The notes under the pieces were generated by a model. That model had not been told where the DNA came from and ran no database searches. It worked only from the letters and a program-made list of their open reading frames with translations. Below, piece by piece: positions 37,430-48,175 of a stretch of 64,000 nt of DNA. The stretch lies in contig JADGJC010000036.1 of assembly GCA_027596075.1 (NCBI GenBank), forward strand, positions 147,313 through 211,312. The letters are read 5' to 3'. Origin of the DNA: Rhizophlyctis rosea. Taxonomy: Eukaryota; Chytridiomycota; Chytridiomycetes; Rhizophlyctidales; Rhizophlyctidaceae. Position 1 is the first letter of the stretch; every line of letters begins with the position of its first letter. The position numbers and the translations under genes were made by a program.

Positions 37430-40400
37430 TCAGTCCCCATCCTGCATCTCCCTAGCAACCCTCTCATCCTCCTCCTCCATCCTCCTCGCAATCTCCTCCT
37501 CCTCCTCCTGCAACCGCCTCGCAAACGCCTCGTCATCATCATCATCATCAACTTCCATCCGAGTACTCCCTTGCTCTCCACCTGTTCCTTCAGATTGTGC
37601 ACCGGGGACATTGTCGTCATCATCACTAAGCACCACCACCGCAGTTTTCCGCCTCTTACTCCTCGACCCCTCCACCCTCCGCGCAATCGCCTCCTCTTCC
37701 TCCTGTAACCGTCTCGCAAACGCCTCGTCGTCTTCGTCAGCGTCGGCGTCAATGATGGTCCGACTGGAGGAGCGGCCGGATGTGGAGGATGGTTTGATGG
37801 GACTACTACTACTTCCTTCCTCCTCATCACTAATAACCACCAGCGCCTTCCGTTTCTTTACCGTCTTCCGCGCCGCAGAAGCAGAAATCACACCTTCGTC
37901 GTCACTATCAATAACAACAAGAGGTACTTTCCCTCTCCTCACCGGCGTCCTGACATCCGAGCTACTACTCCCCTCACCACCCCGTCCCCTCCCTTCCCCA
38001 CTCTCCACCTCCCCACCAACCAACTCATCCAAAACCTCCCCCTGCTCCTCACCCCCCAACCCTGCAAAAACCTCATCAATCCTCGGCTGCAACTTTGCCC
38101 TCCTCTCCTTCTCCCGATCCACAGCAGAAAGATCCGTCTCCATCTCGCCCTTCCGCCCGTCGATCGACGCGCCAACGATGGCGAGTTTGCGGGTAATCAT
38201 GGGCCATTGGACGTCGTCTGGTGTTTGGGTGGGAGGGGGGAGGGAAGTTTTAGTGATTAACGTGACCAAGATGGGCAAGATGACAGATACAAAGGTAATG
38301 ATTACCTAATGTTCCCTGTGCGAGAATATATTTGACATCGACGTTGCCTTCACGGCCTATACGATGCGCCCGGTCTTCGCCCTTTGGCAAGAAACATTGT
38401 ATCAGCATTTGTGTCCATCCTATAAAGTCAGACCTACATCCCATCTGCGAATCCATTTCCTATGCTAGACTCACCTGTAACAGCTGCGCAGGATTCCAAA
38501 AGAGTTCGGCAAAAATAACTGGAAGAACAGTCAAAGGACTCCATCAATATCCAAAATCAAAATTTTTCAACCCGTGCAATAGAGCTTCCTCCAACTCGAA
38601 AGCGCGTCCACATCTCATGTTTGCAAACTCACCTAAATCCGCAGCATTCAATGTCAATCTGATAATGAATATGCCGTATGTCAAAAAAATGCCCAAAGGA
38701 ACAGCCCAAAATCACCAAAAACAACTAACCCAACACCAGCCGCCGTGATACCCAAAACCGCCACCCTCGTCCCCGCATCCTCCTGGAACTGCTCACACAA
38801 ATCCTGCCTAACATGCTGGGACGTGTCTCCATCAATACGTATATACTTTGCCTGATACAGAAAATCCGATATTCAGACCCCTTTGCTCATCACATAGATC
38901 AAAAACGACTACCAACCAACCTGCAACTTCTCATCCAAATGCTCGGCGATAGCGTCCAGCACCTCCCTATGATGTCCAAACACGATGAACTTCTTGTCTG
39001 TGTCGTTGTACAGTTCGCCGATGTATTCTAGGACGGGCGGGATTTTCGCGCGGCCGGTTTCGCCGTACTGTGTTGTTGGTTACAATGATTTCATGAGTTA
39101 ACTCTTCCTACAAATCCGCTACTGAACGATATTCGACGTTTGATCACAAAAACTCACCATCTCCACCAAATGCAACCTCTTCTCCCTCTGCACCACTAAA
39201 TACCGCTCAGCATCGCTCTTCGTCATCTCCAGCTTGGCGTCCAGCGTCGCCGTTTTGTCTTTAAGCTTTTGCAGCGTTTTAAGGTTCTGCTTCGGGACCG
39301 AAACATAGATACATTGGCGCCGCTTATCGGGCAGTTCGGACAGTACGTCCTTTTTCAGCCGACGTATCAGGACCGTTTTGGTGAGGAACCAGTTTAGTTC
39401 GCGGATGTTGGAGTTGCCGGTGTAGTCCCAGCCGTATCTGCCCTTTTGATTGTGAGGTGGTAAGGATTTGGATGAGAGGTGGCGGAAAGGTAGGTGATGC
39501 CTACCTGTGTTGCGTTACAGTAGCGTAGGCCGAATGTGTGGAGGGAGATGTGATGGCTTTTGTTAAGGCTGTGATTTGGGTGTAGAGTTCTACGGGACGT
39601 GATAGGGCAGGCGTTCCTGGAGGATATGATGGTTGGATTTCTTCCTACATGCTCACCACAAGCACCCGCGCTCCACAACACACATACCCCCACCAAATCC
39701 TCCAACCTCCACCCCAACCCCGCCTCCAACCTCAACCCCAACCCCGACTCCAACCTTAACGCAAACCCCAACCACAACCCAACCCAAGCCAAACACGCAC
39801 ACTCCACAACCCTCAAACCCAACCCCACTGCCCTAACCTCAACCCAACCCAACCCGCGCAAAGAAACATTCCCTTACCGCTCAACAACAAAGCCCGCGTC
39901 GCATGCTTCAACAATGGCAACACCATTTTAGTCCGTTTCGCCTATCACAAATCACGCCATCAACATAACAATTCCAACTGCAATCTCTCATCAAACCATC
40001 CACCCACATCACGACTCTTCAAATAATGCGACTCATCCGCAACCACGATCTTAAATTTCGCAGCATGCAATTGAGCGGCAATACCGTCCTTGCTGGCGAG
40101 ATCATAGCTTATAATGATGAATTGCACGTCGTTGCGGAGCAGATCTTTGGATGTGAAGATGACTTGTATGGAGTCTTCTTCGACTTTTAACCATTTTCGT
40201 ATCTCAGCTTGCCACCTGTATATGGGTACATGAGCTTGATGTTTTGGAATGGCTGAGAGGGGGAATGACAATGATATATACGTCAAGCGCAAGGAGGAGG
40301 GACAGATTACTAGTACCGGCCACTCTTTTTCGTACCAGGCGCATGTTGCTAGGGCTTGCAATGTTTTACCTGCGCATGTGATTGAGTGTCATGTGCAACT

Positions 40401-41401
40401 CTTTGGCACGATCGACATTACGCACCGAGACCCTACTTGTGGAGATTAGCATTTGGTAACATTCTTATTATCAACCCCAGTCATACCATCTCGTCTCCAA
40501 GCAGCACCCTGCCGTTCCTACTGATGATCTGAGCAACACCATACGACTGAAACCTCATCAACGACGCGACAAGCTCCTCAGGAAGTTTCTCCTTCAATTT
40601 CGACACCATTTTATTGATAGCTTCATGCTCGTCCTTCTGCTCTCTCAATACTTTCAGAACAAACGGTGGCACCTCTTTCACGGTGGCGGCCGCCGCATTC
40701 AACTGTCTCACGAGGTTGTCGTAGTGGTTGGCGGGAAACAACCATGCTCGCTCTTCCGAGTCCCAGGCGGAGTTCGGTATTGAGCGGTAGATTTGATTCA
40801 GTGCGGCATCGTATGTAGATTTTGCGGCGATGTGGGTGTCATCGTGGACGGAAAGAGTGACGGTGGTACTATTCCGAGACTTTGTGGGGGATGAAGCTGG
40901 TTGCGATGACCACGGCATTTGTCGACTTCCCGAAGATTGCGAGTTTGCAGTAGTCGATGCGGTTTTACCCAGCCATGGGATGTTCCTTGCGGGTTTTGGA
41001 GATGTTGCTGATGATGCTGTCGCGTCAGACGCATTGGAACCCGAAGCGATGGGAGCGTCCCATTGAAAGAAGTTGCAGGCTCTTTTGTTCCCACACTAAT
41101 AATCCGTCAGATACGTATGAGATATGCTACGCACGAGCACAATGCACTCACAGTCCAAAACCACCGGCCTTTGTTTTCGTTCTCTTTTCGAGACTAAGTT
41201 GGAAGCAGTAAGATTGTCAGCACCAAGCAAAGAAACACCAATGTCGCCAATCCAACCAATTAGTACCTGAAAGTGAGAAGCTACAGGATGGTGAGCCTTT
41301 ATTGATGCTTGTATGTGACAGTTTCATGCGTGGCGGGCCTCGCTCATCATACCTGGCAGTCCACACTTGCAATTCACCTCAGCTGAGGGAGCAGACTCCA
41401 T
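37430..41401 (-). CDS. GRF zinc finger - HARP - SNF2 annealing-helicase-like protein (SMARCAL1/ZRANB3 type)
   Basis: Exons 1-4 (41353-41401, 41267-41280, 41152-41193, 40487-41095) begin MESAPSAEVNCKCGLP and build a GRF zinc finger: NCKCGLPASHF, ENKGRWFWTCGNKRACNFFQW. A HARP-like domain follows (YDAALNQIYRSIP, WDSEERAWLFPANHYDNLV). The SNF2 core has GDEMGLGKTLQALAT, the box ADESHYLKSRD, LLLSGTPALSRPVELYTQI, YGWDYTGNSNIRELNWFL and, in lobe 2, FAELFWNPAQLLQ and EDRAHRIGREGN. The acidic C-terminus (exon 37430-38240) has two near-identical DDEAFARRLQEEEE units that look like ubiquitin-interacting motifs. SMARCAL1-type enzymes rewind single-stranded DNA and remodel stalled forks. GRF fingers bind single-stranded DNA. 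One apparent one-base loss near 39,540 scrambles the HTFGLRYCNA box; a nearby alternative acceptor would still keep the frame open. Confidence 0.85.
39640..39878 (-). repeat. Degenerate GGGTTGG-type repeats filling an intron of the helicase-like gene
   Basis: The intron running from the donor at 39877 to the acceptor at 39617 is dominated on the coding strand by G2-4T2 units (GGGTTGGGGTTGGAGG and variants), about 25 imperfect copies. An open frame crosses it by chance. The repeat resembles a minisatellite, and the G runs could fold into quadruplexes. It interrupts the codon series right after LLLSG of the SNF2 box. Confidence 0.7.
40426..40432 (-). other. Seven-nucleotide microexon completing the SNF2 Walker A
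   Basis: Between the exon ending in GACGAGATG (40487) and the exon starting GTAAAACATTG (40369) the protein needs Gly-Leu-Gly to give DEM-GLG-KT. The seven bases GGTCTCG, preceded by a CAAGTAG acceptor and followed by a GTGCGT donor, supply exactly this in phase. The two flanking introns are 54 and 56 nt. Confidence 0.75.
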
Positions 41402-42226
41402 CTACCAATACTTCAGTATGTGCTTATGGGCCAGGAAGTGACGCGTTCCGGCAATATCAGGTGAGCCCGAGTCAAGTAAAGGACCGGTCCACGCAGAAGG
41501 GCAATAGGGGTGGGGGCGTGGGAAAGTGCAGGTTTGCCGCCAGGGTCAACCTGTCAAAGTGGGTGGCCGGTAAACAAGATGGGAGGGACGGACGGATGCC
41601 ACTGGCCAGGCAGGACGCCAGCATCTGACATCTGACGCGTGTTGCACGAGTCACCCATTTTTGTGTGACAGTCACGCAGTTCGAATGGAAGTGTGGCTCA
41701 ACTGTGGCACAAGTAACGAATCTAACGATCCGCGGGAATGAGGTCTGGTTTTGAAATTGAGAGAGCGTTCACTGACTTACTTCCCTCCTCTTCCCCTGCT
41801 CTTCTCCTCACCATCATCGGACTAGGTCGGCGCATCGTATCTTTGCGATTCCCATTAAGGGTGCGTAATCAGATCAGATACTTCCAGCGTGCATATAATG
41901 CGCATGGTGATTGACAGGTGGATGGATGGATGGACGCAGTCATTGGATGGATGGATGGCGGACTGGCGGGTTCATATCGCGGAGATTTTGTATGTAGGAT
42001 TGGGTCAATCGAATAATAAGATTTTGATTTGTTACCAATTGAACATCAAAGCATGAACCATTCAACACTGCTTCAATCCGTATTCGCGGTGGGATTGAAA
42101 TGGAAAATCATAAGATGTGTTTTATTGAGATGTGAAGGATCTGCAACGGCAAGATATGAGTACGAAGGTGTGAAAGATAATATACACATCGGTAGACAAT
42201 CATGGATCGGATGGACGTTTGTTCCC
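41402..42226. other. Intergenic region with GGAT repeats
   Basis: No gene. It is the promoter region of the helicase-like gene and the 3' flank of the exonuclease gene. Two short arrays of GGAT tetranucleotides occur at about 41920-41975. Confidence 0.45.
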
Positions 42227-44177
42227 TTAGCGGCGGCGGCGCTTGCGCTTCGGAAGTTCCGTCTTCAGCTGGAAGAGGTATTGGGCGAAGGGTGTGGACT
42301 TGCGTCGGGTGCAAAGACTTACCTCTCCGATCGTGGCCCCCATATCCTCCAGTTTCCTCGACAGGATTCTGATCCTGTCCACAAAACAACCACGTCCGGC
42401 TTGCCATCCCCGTCCAGCTTGCCACCCCCCTCCACCGCCGCCACTCTCAAGCTCGTCGTCGGATCCAACGACATCAACTTCCGCGTCGGATATGCCGGTG
42501 ATATCCACATCTGAATCACCATCGATGTCGATGTCGGACAGTGCTCTCCCCGTATCCTCATCCTCCTCGTCCATCGCATCCAGCGAACCATTGTCCACAT
42601 CCCAGTCATCCTCCTCCGACGACGCATCCTCAAATGAACTATCTTCAGCCTCCTCGTCCCTCGCATCCAAGGCATCATAGTCCACATCCCAATCCTCCTC
42701 CTCCGACAAAGCCTCCAAAGAGGAAACCTCCCCATCCTCCTCATCCCTGACTTCTAGTGCATCATAGTCCACATCCGAATCATCCTCCCCTGACGAATCC
42801 TCCGAAAACAAAACCTCCTCGTCCTCCTCCCCTTCCTCATCTACACTATCATCCTCCTCTCCATCAGACTCGAAAACCACCACTGTAGCTGCCCTCTTCT
42901 TAGCCTTCCCCTTCTTGTCTTCCTTCCTGCTCTGCGCTTCCGCCTCTGCCTCGCCACTCTCCTCTGGAGCCCATTCTCCTACATCATCCTCAGCCGTCGA
43001 AATGGCCTCCCCTTTCCACCAGCGGATGAGAAGGTCGAAGACTAGCATCAAGGCTCTGCAGTCTTCGTCCGCTTGGTGGAAGCGGAAGACTGCTTCGGGG
43101 AAGAGGATGTCGATGAGCGCAGGGAGTTGGAGGGAAGGGAAACGCATCTTTGCGTGGTCGGTTTCCGCTTGAACTGCCTTGAGATCTAGGCCACGTTTGC
43201 TCGGCCAGATTTGACGGGCGATGTTGAAGAGGTTGAAGAACTTCCAATTTTCTGGCCATTTCGCGCCGGTCGTGTCGTGCATTCGGCGCATAAGCTTCTG
43301 ATCAATTTCGGTGATGGACCAGGAGAGGAGGTGCACGATCGGTCGGCGAACATGCTGATGAGCTCCGTTGCAAGTTCCTTCTCGCTGATGCCAGTAGATA
43401 CGGTTGGACTCACGCGCCTCTTGGTTGCTGAACTTTTGAACTCCATCCACCCAAACTGGCCAACCTTCGCCTGCTTCCATGTTTTCCCTCCCACCATCTT
43501 GAACTCGGTATCAATAGCAACAACCTGCTCCAAATTGTCGAGGAGTTCGCTGAAGATGCTGCCGGCGGCAGTGGCCTTGATGACTTTCATGAGCCTATCC
43601 CTATCGTCGACCAGGTGAGATCGATAGCCGACTGGTGGCTTGAACAGTGTCTGGCGCTTGGGGAAGTAGCCCAGTCCTATCACCGCCAAGTGTTTCCCGC
43701 AATACCAGTAGATGCCGAGCTCGGTCAACGAGGTCTTTTGACTGCACCGCCGGCATCGCAACCCGTCGGCAGAGTCTTGGCGGTACCGGGTTTGGCGCTC
43801 TCGGTCGACTTGTACGCATGCGGGACAGTAGTAATACCGCTGCCGCTGGACGAGCTCTTCCGTCGCGTCGCATTTGTGCAGATTTCGCCGCGGGAGGAGG
43901 GTTCCTGCTTGCTGGTCTGGACGGGTGGTTGACGAGCGTACTCGAGGTGACGAGGGCAGTACCAAAGGGCCTTCGCTTGTTGAAGATCCTTTGTTTCCGT
44001 GCATCGGGCGCATCGCCTTCCCGCCATGGATTCGTCGCGTTCTCGCTGTTTGATGCCGCGCTCGGATTCAAGATGGACATTGCAGTAGGATAGTTCCCGT
44101 AATTTCGTGAGTCCTTCTGTTTCTGAGCATCGATAACAAGACTCTCCCGCCGAAGACTTTGCCTTTTGTCGTGCCAT
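42227..44177 (-). CDS. Cys/His-repeat DEDDh exonuclease-like protein with acidic repeats
   Basis: The N-terminus carries four tandem units of the form C-x2-C-x2-T-x2-L...Y-C-x2-H/C: CYRCSETEGLTKLRELSYC, CARCTETKDLQQAKALWYC, CDATEELVQRQRYYYC and CRRCSQKTSLTELGIYWYC. A nuclease domain follows with VVAIDTEF (exo I, D-x-E), a region RRPIVHLLSWSITEIDQKL (exo II) and FHQADEDCRALMLVFDLL (exo III, H-x4-D), the DEDDh order. A 59-nt intron (43355-43413) joins the first two. The C-terminal third is acidic with three repeats of DxDVDYDAL-x2-RDEE, then a 54-nt intron and a basic KRKRRRR end, a likely nuclear signal. One base seems missing from the AAA run at 43873-43875; restoring frame there would give the third repeat its first Cys. 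Substrate (DNA or RNA) unknown. It is co-oriented with the helicase-like gene. Confidence 0.7.
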
Positions 44178-45201
44178 CCACCGTTGTGCAGGGGTTGTGT
44201 CTGCATGAGCTCATTAGTATACCACAAGCAACTTGTAAACAAACGTCAAAAGCAATGCAAAAATCCTTTTCTACTCAGCCTTCCAGCCAGAATTCCACTC
44301 CCGCTCCACGCAACATAGTCCAGCATCAGTTCAACAAAAAGTTTACAGTGAGCTGGAGCTACCCACGTCCCTTGGGAACGCCGCAAAGTTCGCCACACTG
44401 TTCCGGCATGCCGGGGAGGGTCACTTATGTAGTGGGCAATCGCTCTATTGCTGTTTCCAGCACTCAGCTCTCTTAGCTTCTTGCATAGTTGAGGGCGGGT
44501 GTATGTGTCGCGAGCAGTGGTTCTGACTTCGGCCCGATACAACGGATGGTGGGTCAGGCTCACCTGCTGCTTCGAATCCTCCGCGACGACATGGTTTTAT
44601 CTTTTACAGATATGAGATATGTTGGTCCAAGAGGCACGTCGAAGTAGGAACCGTACGCGGATGTGCTGTGGGAACAAGATGGAGATCGCGTGGGGAAAGA
44701 GACGTTACCAAGCGAAGCAGTGCAGAAACAGGGTGCCCGGACCTTGAATGGCCACAATGGATTTGGCCCAAGCACGGCAGCACAGTTGGGACAATGTGGC
44801 TGGGGGCACGGGCAGTTGGGGGCCCAAGGCACAGCCACCCAATTTTGGCGCGATGATGGCCAGGTGACGCCACAAAGCAACGTGGCTTGACCACACAGTT
44901 GGATCCACAACCGCTGGTGGGAGAGGGGCCCCCAGCGGAATTGTAATGACCATCCTCGTGTGCTAACTATAAGATCTCACCCCTCATCCATCCATCCCCC
45001 TCATCTCGTGTGGGGTCTTTCATCCATCCATCCATTTCCCTACTGTTGATTCAGATTGGGATCTGTTATTTATTATCCCATCCCATCTACCGCACTTTGG
45101 CGATCACCCCATAAAAGGTTTGTGTTTTCTTGAGGCAAGGAGATCATCTGCGGTCAAAATGGTTTCTAACCCACGTCAATCACCCGCAACAGAACGCCAC
45201 G
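44178..45201. promoter_or_regulatory. Divergent promoter region of the exonuclease gene and EF2
   Basis: About 1 kb between outward-facing genes. Overlapping frames at 44560-44953 are open on both strands but lack motifs. Tetranucleotide CATC arrays occur at 44985-45000 and 45020-45040, just upstream of the strongly expressed EF2 gene. No specific element can be named. Confidence 0.45.
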
Positions 45202-48175
45202 ATGGTAAATTTCTCAGTAGACGAAATTCGTGCGCTCATGGACAAGCCGACGAACAGTGAGTGTTTTTTTGTCGGTTGGATACCATATGCCATTGTTTAT
45301 TGACCCATTTGCTGTTTTCAGTCCGTAACATGTCCGTCATTGCCGTATGTGTCATATCTCGTCCTTTCGCCAAGATCATATTCACAGAAGTCGAATTTGA
45401 GAGCTCACATATGTTTGGCCCGTTGTTTTTAGCACGTCGACCACGGAAAGTCTACTTTGACCGACTCTCTTGTGTCAAAGGCTGGTATTATCGCTTCCGC
45501 GAAGGCTGGTGACGCCCGTTACACCGATACCCGTCAGGATGAGCAGGACCGTGGTATTACCATCAAGTCCACTGCTATCTCTATGTTCTTCGAAATGCCC
45601 GAGGATGAACTCTCTGACATCAAGCAAAAGTCCGAAGGTGGGATTTAGCTGCATTTGGAATGGAATAGGACGAAGAGGGCTTATCTGGAATTGTGATCTA
45701 GGTGGTGGCTTCTTGATCAACCTCATCGACTCCCCCGGTCACGTCGACTTCTCTTCCGAAGTGACTGCCGCCCTCCGTGTCACTGACGGTGCTCTCGTCG
45801 TCGTCGACACCATCGAAGGTGTGTGTGTGCAAACCGAGACTGTGCTTCGCCAAGCTCTCGGTGAGCGTATCAAGCCCGTCCTTGTCATCAACAAGGTCGA
45901 CCGTGCTCTTCTTGAGCTCCAACTCGGCAAGGAGGACTTGTACACTGTGAGTAGCTGATATACCTGTTTTTGCTTGTTTGGAGAGCGGTCACTCAATTGT
46001 TTGCGGATTAGGCCTTCTCCCGAACAATTGAGAGTGTCAACGTCGTCATCGCTACCTACCTCGACAAGACCCTCGGTGATGTCCAGGTCTACCCCGAGAA
46101 AGGTACCGTTGCCTTCGGTTCCGGTCTCCACGGCTGGGCCTTCACCCTCCGTCAATTCGCCCAACGGTACTCCAAGAAGTTCGGTGTTGACAAGGAGAAG
46201 ATGATGGCCCGTCTCTGGGGTGAGAACTACTTCAACCCCGCCACCAAGAAGTGGACCAACAAGGGTACCGGTGCCGACGGCAAGCCCCTTGAGCGTGCCT
46301 TCAACATGTTCATCCTCGACCCCATCTTCAAGCTCTTCGACTCCATCATGAACTTCAAGAAGGAGCAAACCACCACCATGCTCGAGAAGCTCAACATCCC
46401 TCTCAAGAACGACGAGAAGGAGTTGGAAGGCAAGGCCTTGTTGAAGGTCGTCATGAAGAAGTTCTTGCCCGCCGGTGACGCTCTCCTTGAAATGATTGTT
46501 ATCCACCTTCCCTCCCCCTTCACCGCCCAAGCCTACCGTGCCGAGACCCTCTACGAAGGTCCCATCGACGACGAGTGCGGTACCGGTATCAAGACCTGCG
46601 ACCCCAACGGTCCCCTCATGTTGTACGTCTCCAAGATGGTCCCCACCTCCGACAAGGGTCGTTTCTACGCTTTCGGCCGTGTCTTCTCCGGTACCGTCCG
46701 TTCCGGTTTGAAGGTCCGTATCCAGGGTCCCAACTACGTTCCCGGCAAGAAGGAAGACTTGTTCTTGAAGAGCATCCAACGTGTCGTCCTCATGATGGGT
46801 CGTTACGTCGAGTCTCTCGACGACTGTCCCGCCGGTAACATCATCGGTCTCGTCGGTATCGACCAGTTCTTGCTTAAGTCCGGTACCATCACCACCTCCG
46901 ACTCTGCCCACAACCTCAAGGTCATGAAGTTCTCCGTTTCCCCCGTTGTGAAGGTCGCCGTCGACGTTAAGAACCCCAACGATCTCCCCAAGCTCGTCGA
47001 AGGTCTCAAGCGTTTGTCCAAGTCCGACCCCTGCGTTCTCTGCTACACCTCCGAATCCGGTGAACACGTCGTTGCCGGTGCCGGTGAGCTCCACCTCGAA
47101 ATTTGCTTGAAGGACTTGGAGGAGGACCACGCCGGTGTCCCCATCAAGGTTGGCGACCCCGTCACCCAAATGCGTGAGACTGTCCAGGCCGAGTCCAACA
47201 TCGTCTGCTTGTCCAAGTCCCCCAACAAGCACAACCGTATCTTCATGAAGGCCCAGCCCATGCAGGAGGAGCTCGCCGCCCAGATCGAGGCCGGCAAGAT
47301 CTCCCCCAAGGACGATTTCAAGGCCCGTGCCCGTATCCTCGCCGAGGAGTACGGATGGGATGTCACTGACGCCCGTAAGATCTGGTGTTTCGGTCCCGAC
47401 ACCAACGGCGCCAACTTGTTGGTCGATGTCACCAAGGGTGTTCAATACTTGAACGAAATCAAGGACTCCTGCGTTGCTGCCTTCCAATGGGCTACCAAGG
47501 AAGGTTGTTTGGCTGACGAGAACATGCGTGCCATCCGCTTCAACATTCTCGACGTTGTCCTCGTAAGTTTTTGCTGCCCATCCGCCTTTCAATATTTTTT
47601 TCCCGTCGTAGATTTTTTTCATTAACTTGATGCTTCATCTTCTATAGCACGCTGATGCCATTCACCGTGGTGGCGGTCAAATCATCCCCACCTGCCGTCG
47701 TGTCGTCTACGCCTCCGTCCTCTCCGCCAACCCCGGTGTTATGGAGCCCGTCTTCCTCTGCGAAATCCAATGTCCCGAGAACGCCATGGGCGGCATCTAC
47801 GGTGTCCTCAACCGTCGTCGTGGCCACGTCTTCGCTGAAGAGCAACGTCCTGGTACCCCCTTGTACAACATCAAGGCCTACCTCCCCGTCATGGAGTCCT
47901 TCGGTTTCACTGCTGACTTGCGTGCGGGTACTGGTGGACAGGCGTTCCCCCAGTGTGTGTTTGATCACTGGCAGATTATGCCCGGGAGCCCACTTGAGCC
48001 CGGAAAGATTCAGGATTTGATCAAGGGGATCAGGAAGAGGAAGGGTCTTGAGGAGAACATCCCGCCTTTCGACCGTTACTACGGTATGTCGTTTTTGTGT
48101 TTATGTTGCGTTTTTTGGAATTTGCTTTGCTGATATGTGTCCGTTTCCTTTTGCTTCCTTGCAGACAAGCTGTAA
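45202..48175 (+). CDS. EFT1: Translation elongation factor 2
   Basis: Seven exons (45202-45256, 45322-45344, 45433-45637, 45702-45946, 46012-47562, 47648-48083, 48165-48175) total 2526 nt, 841 residues, against 842 in yeast. The GTPase domain is split over the first four exons: [50 protein letters not shown] and VLVINKVDR. The C-terminal domain IV has [18 protein letters not shown]; the second His is the one modified to diphthamide in all EF2. The protein ends FDRYYDKL, with only the last three codons and the stop in exon 7. EF2 drives GTP-dependent ribosomal translocation. Codon use is extremely biased toward C-ending codons, as expected of a very highly expressed gene, and unlike its neighbours. 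The symbol follows yeast naming. Confidence 0.98.

Noticed and set aside
39394..39861. 155-codon minus-strand frame rich in Gly, Leu and Val
   Set aside because: It is the GGGTTGG repeat intron read through by chance, plus an exon read in one of its two candidate frames.
42319..42750. Overlapping Arg/Met-rich and Pro/His-rich frames over the acidic repeats
   Set aside because: They are off-frame readings of the exonuclease gene's acidic repeat codons.
43320..43420. Second apparent frameshift in the exonuclease gene
   Set aside because: A 59-nt intron with GTGAGT donor and CATCAG acceptor (43355-43413) joins the two frames cleanly.
45739..47622. 627-codon minus-strand open frame opposite EF2
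   Set aside because: It is a shadow of EF2's biased codons; the translation is repetitive Val/Gly/Leu/Asp/Thr without motifs, and the plus strand is an unmistakable EF2.
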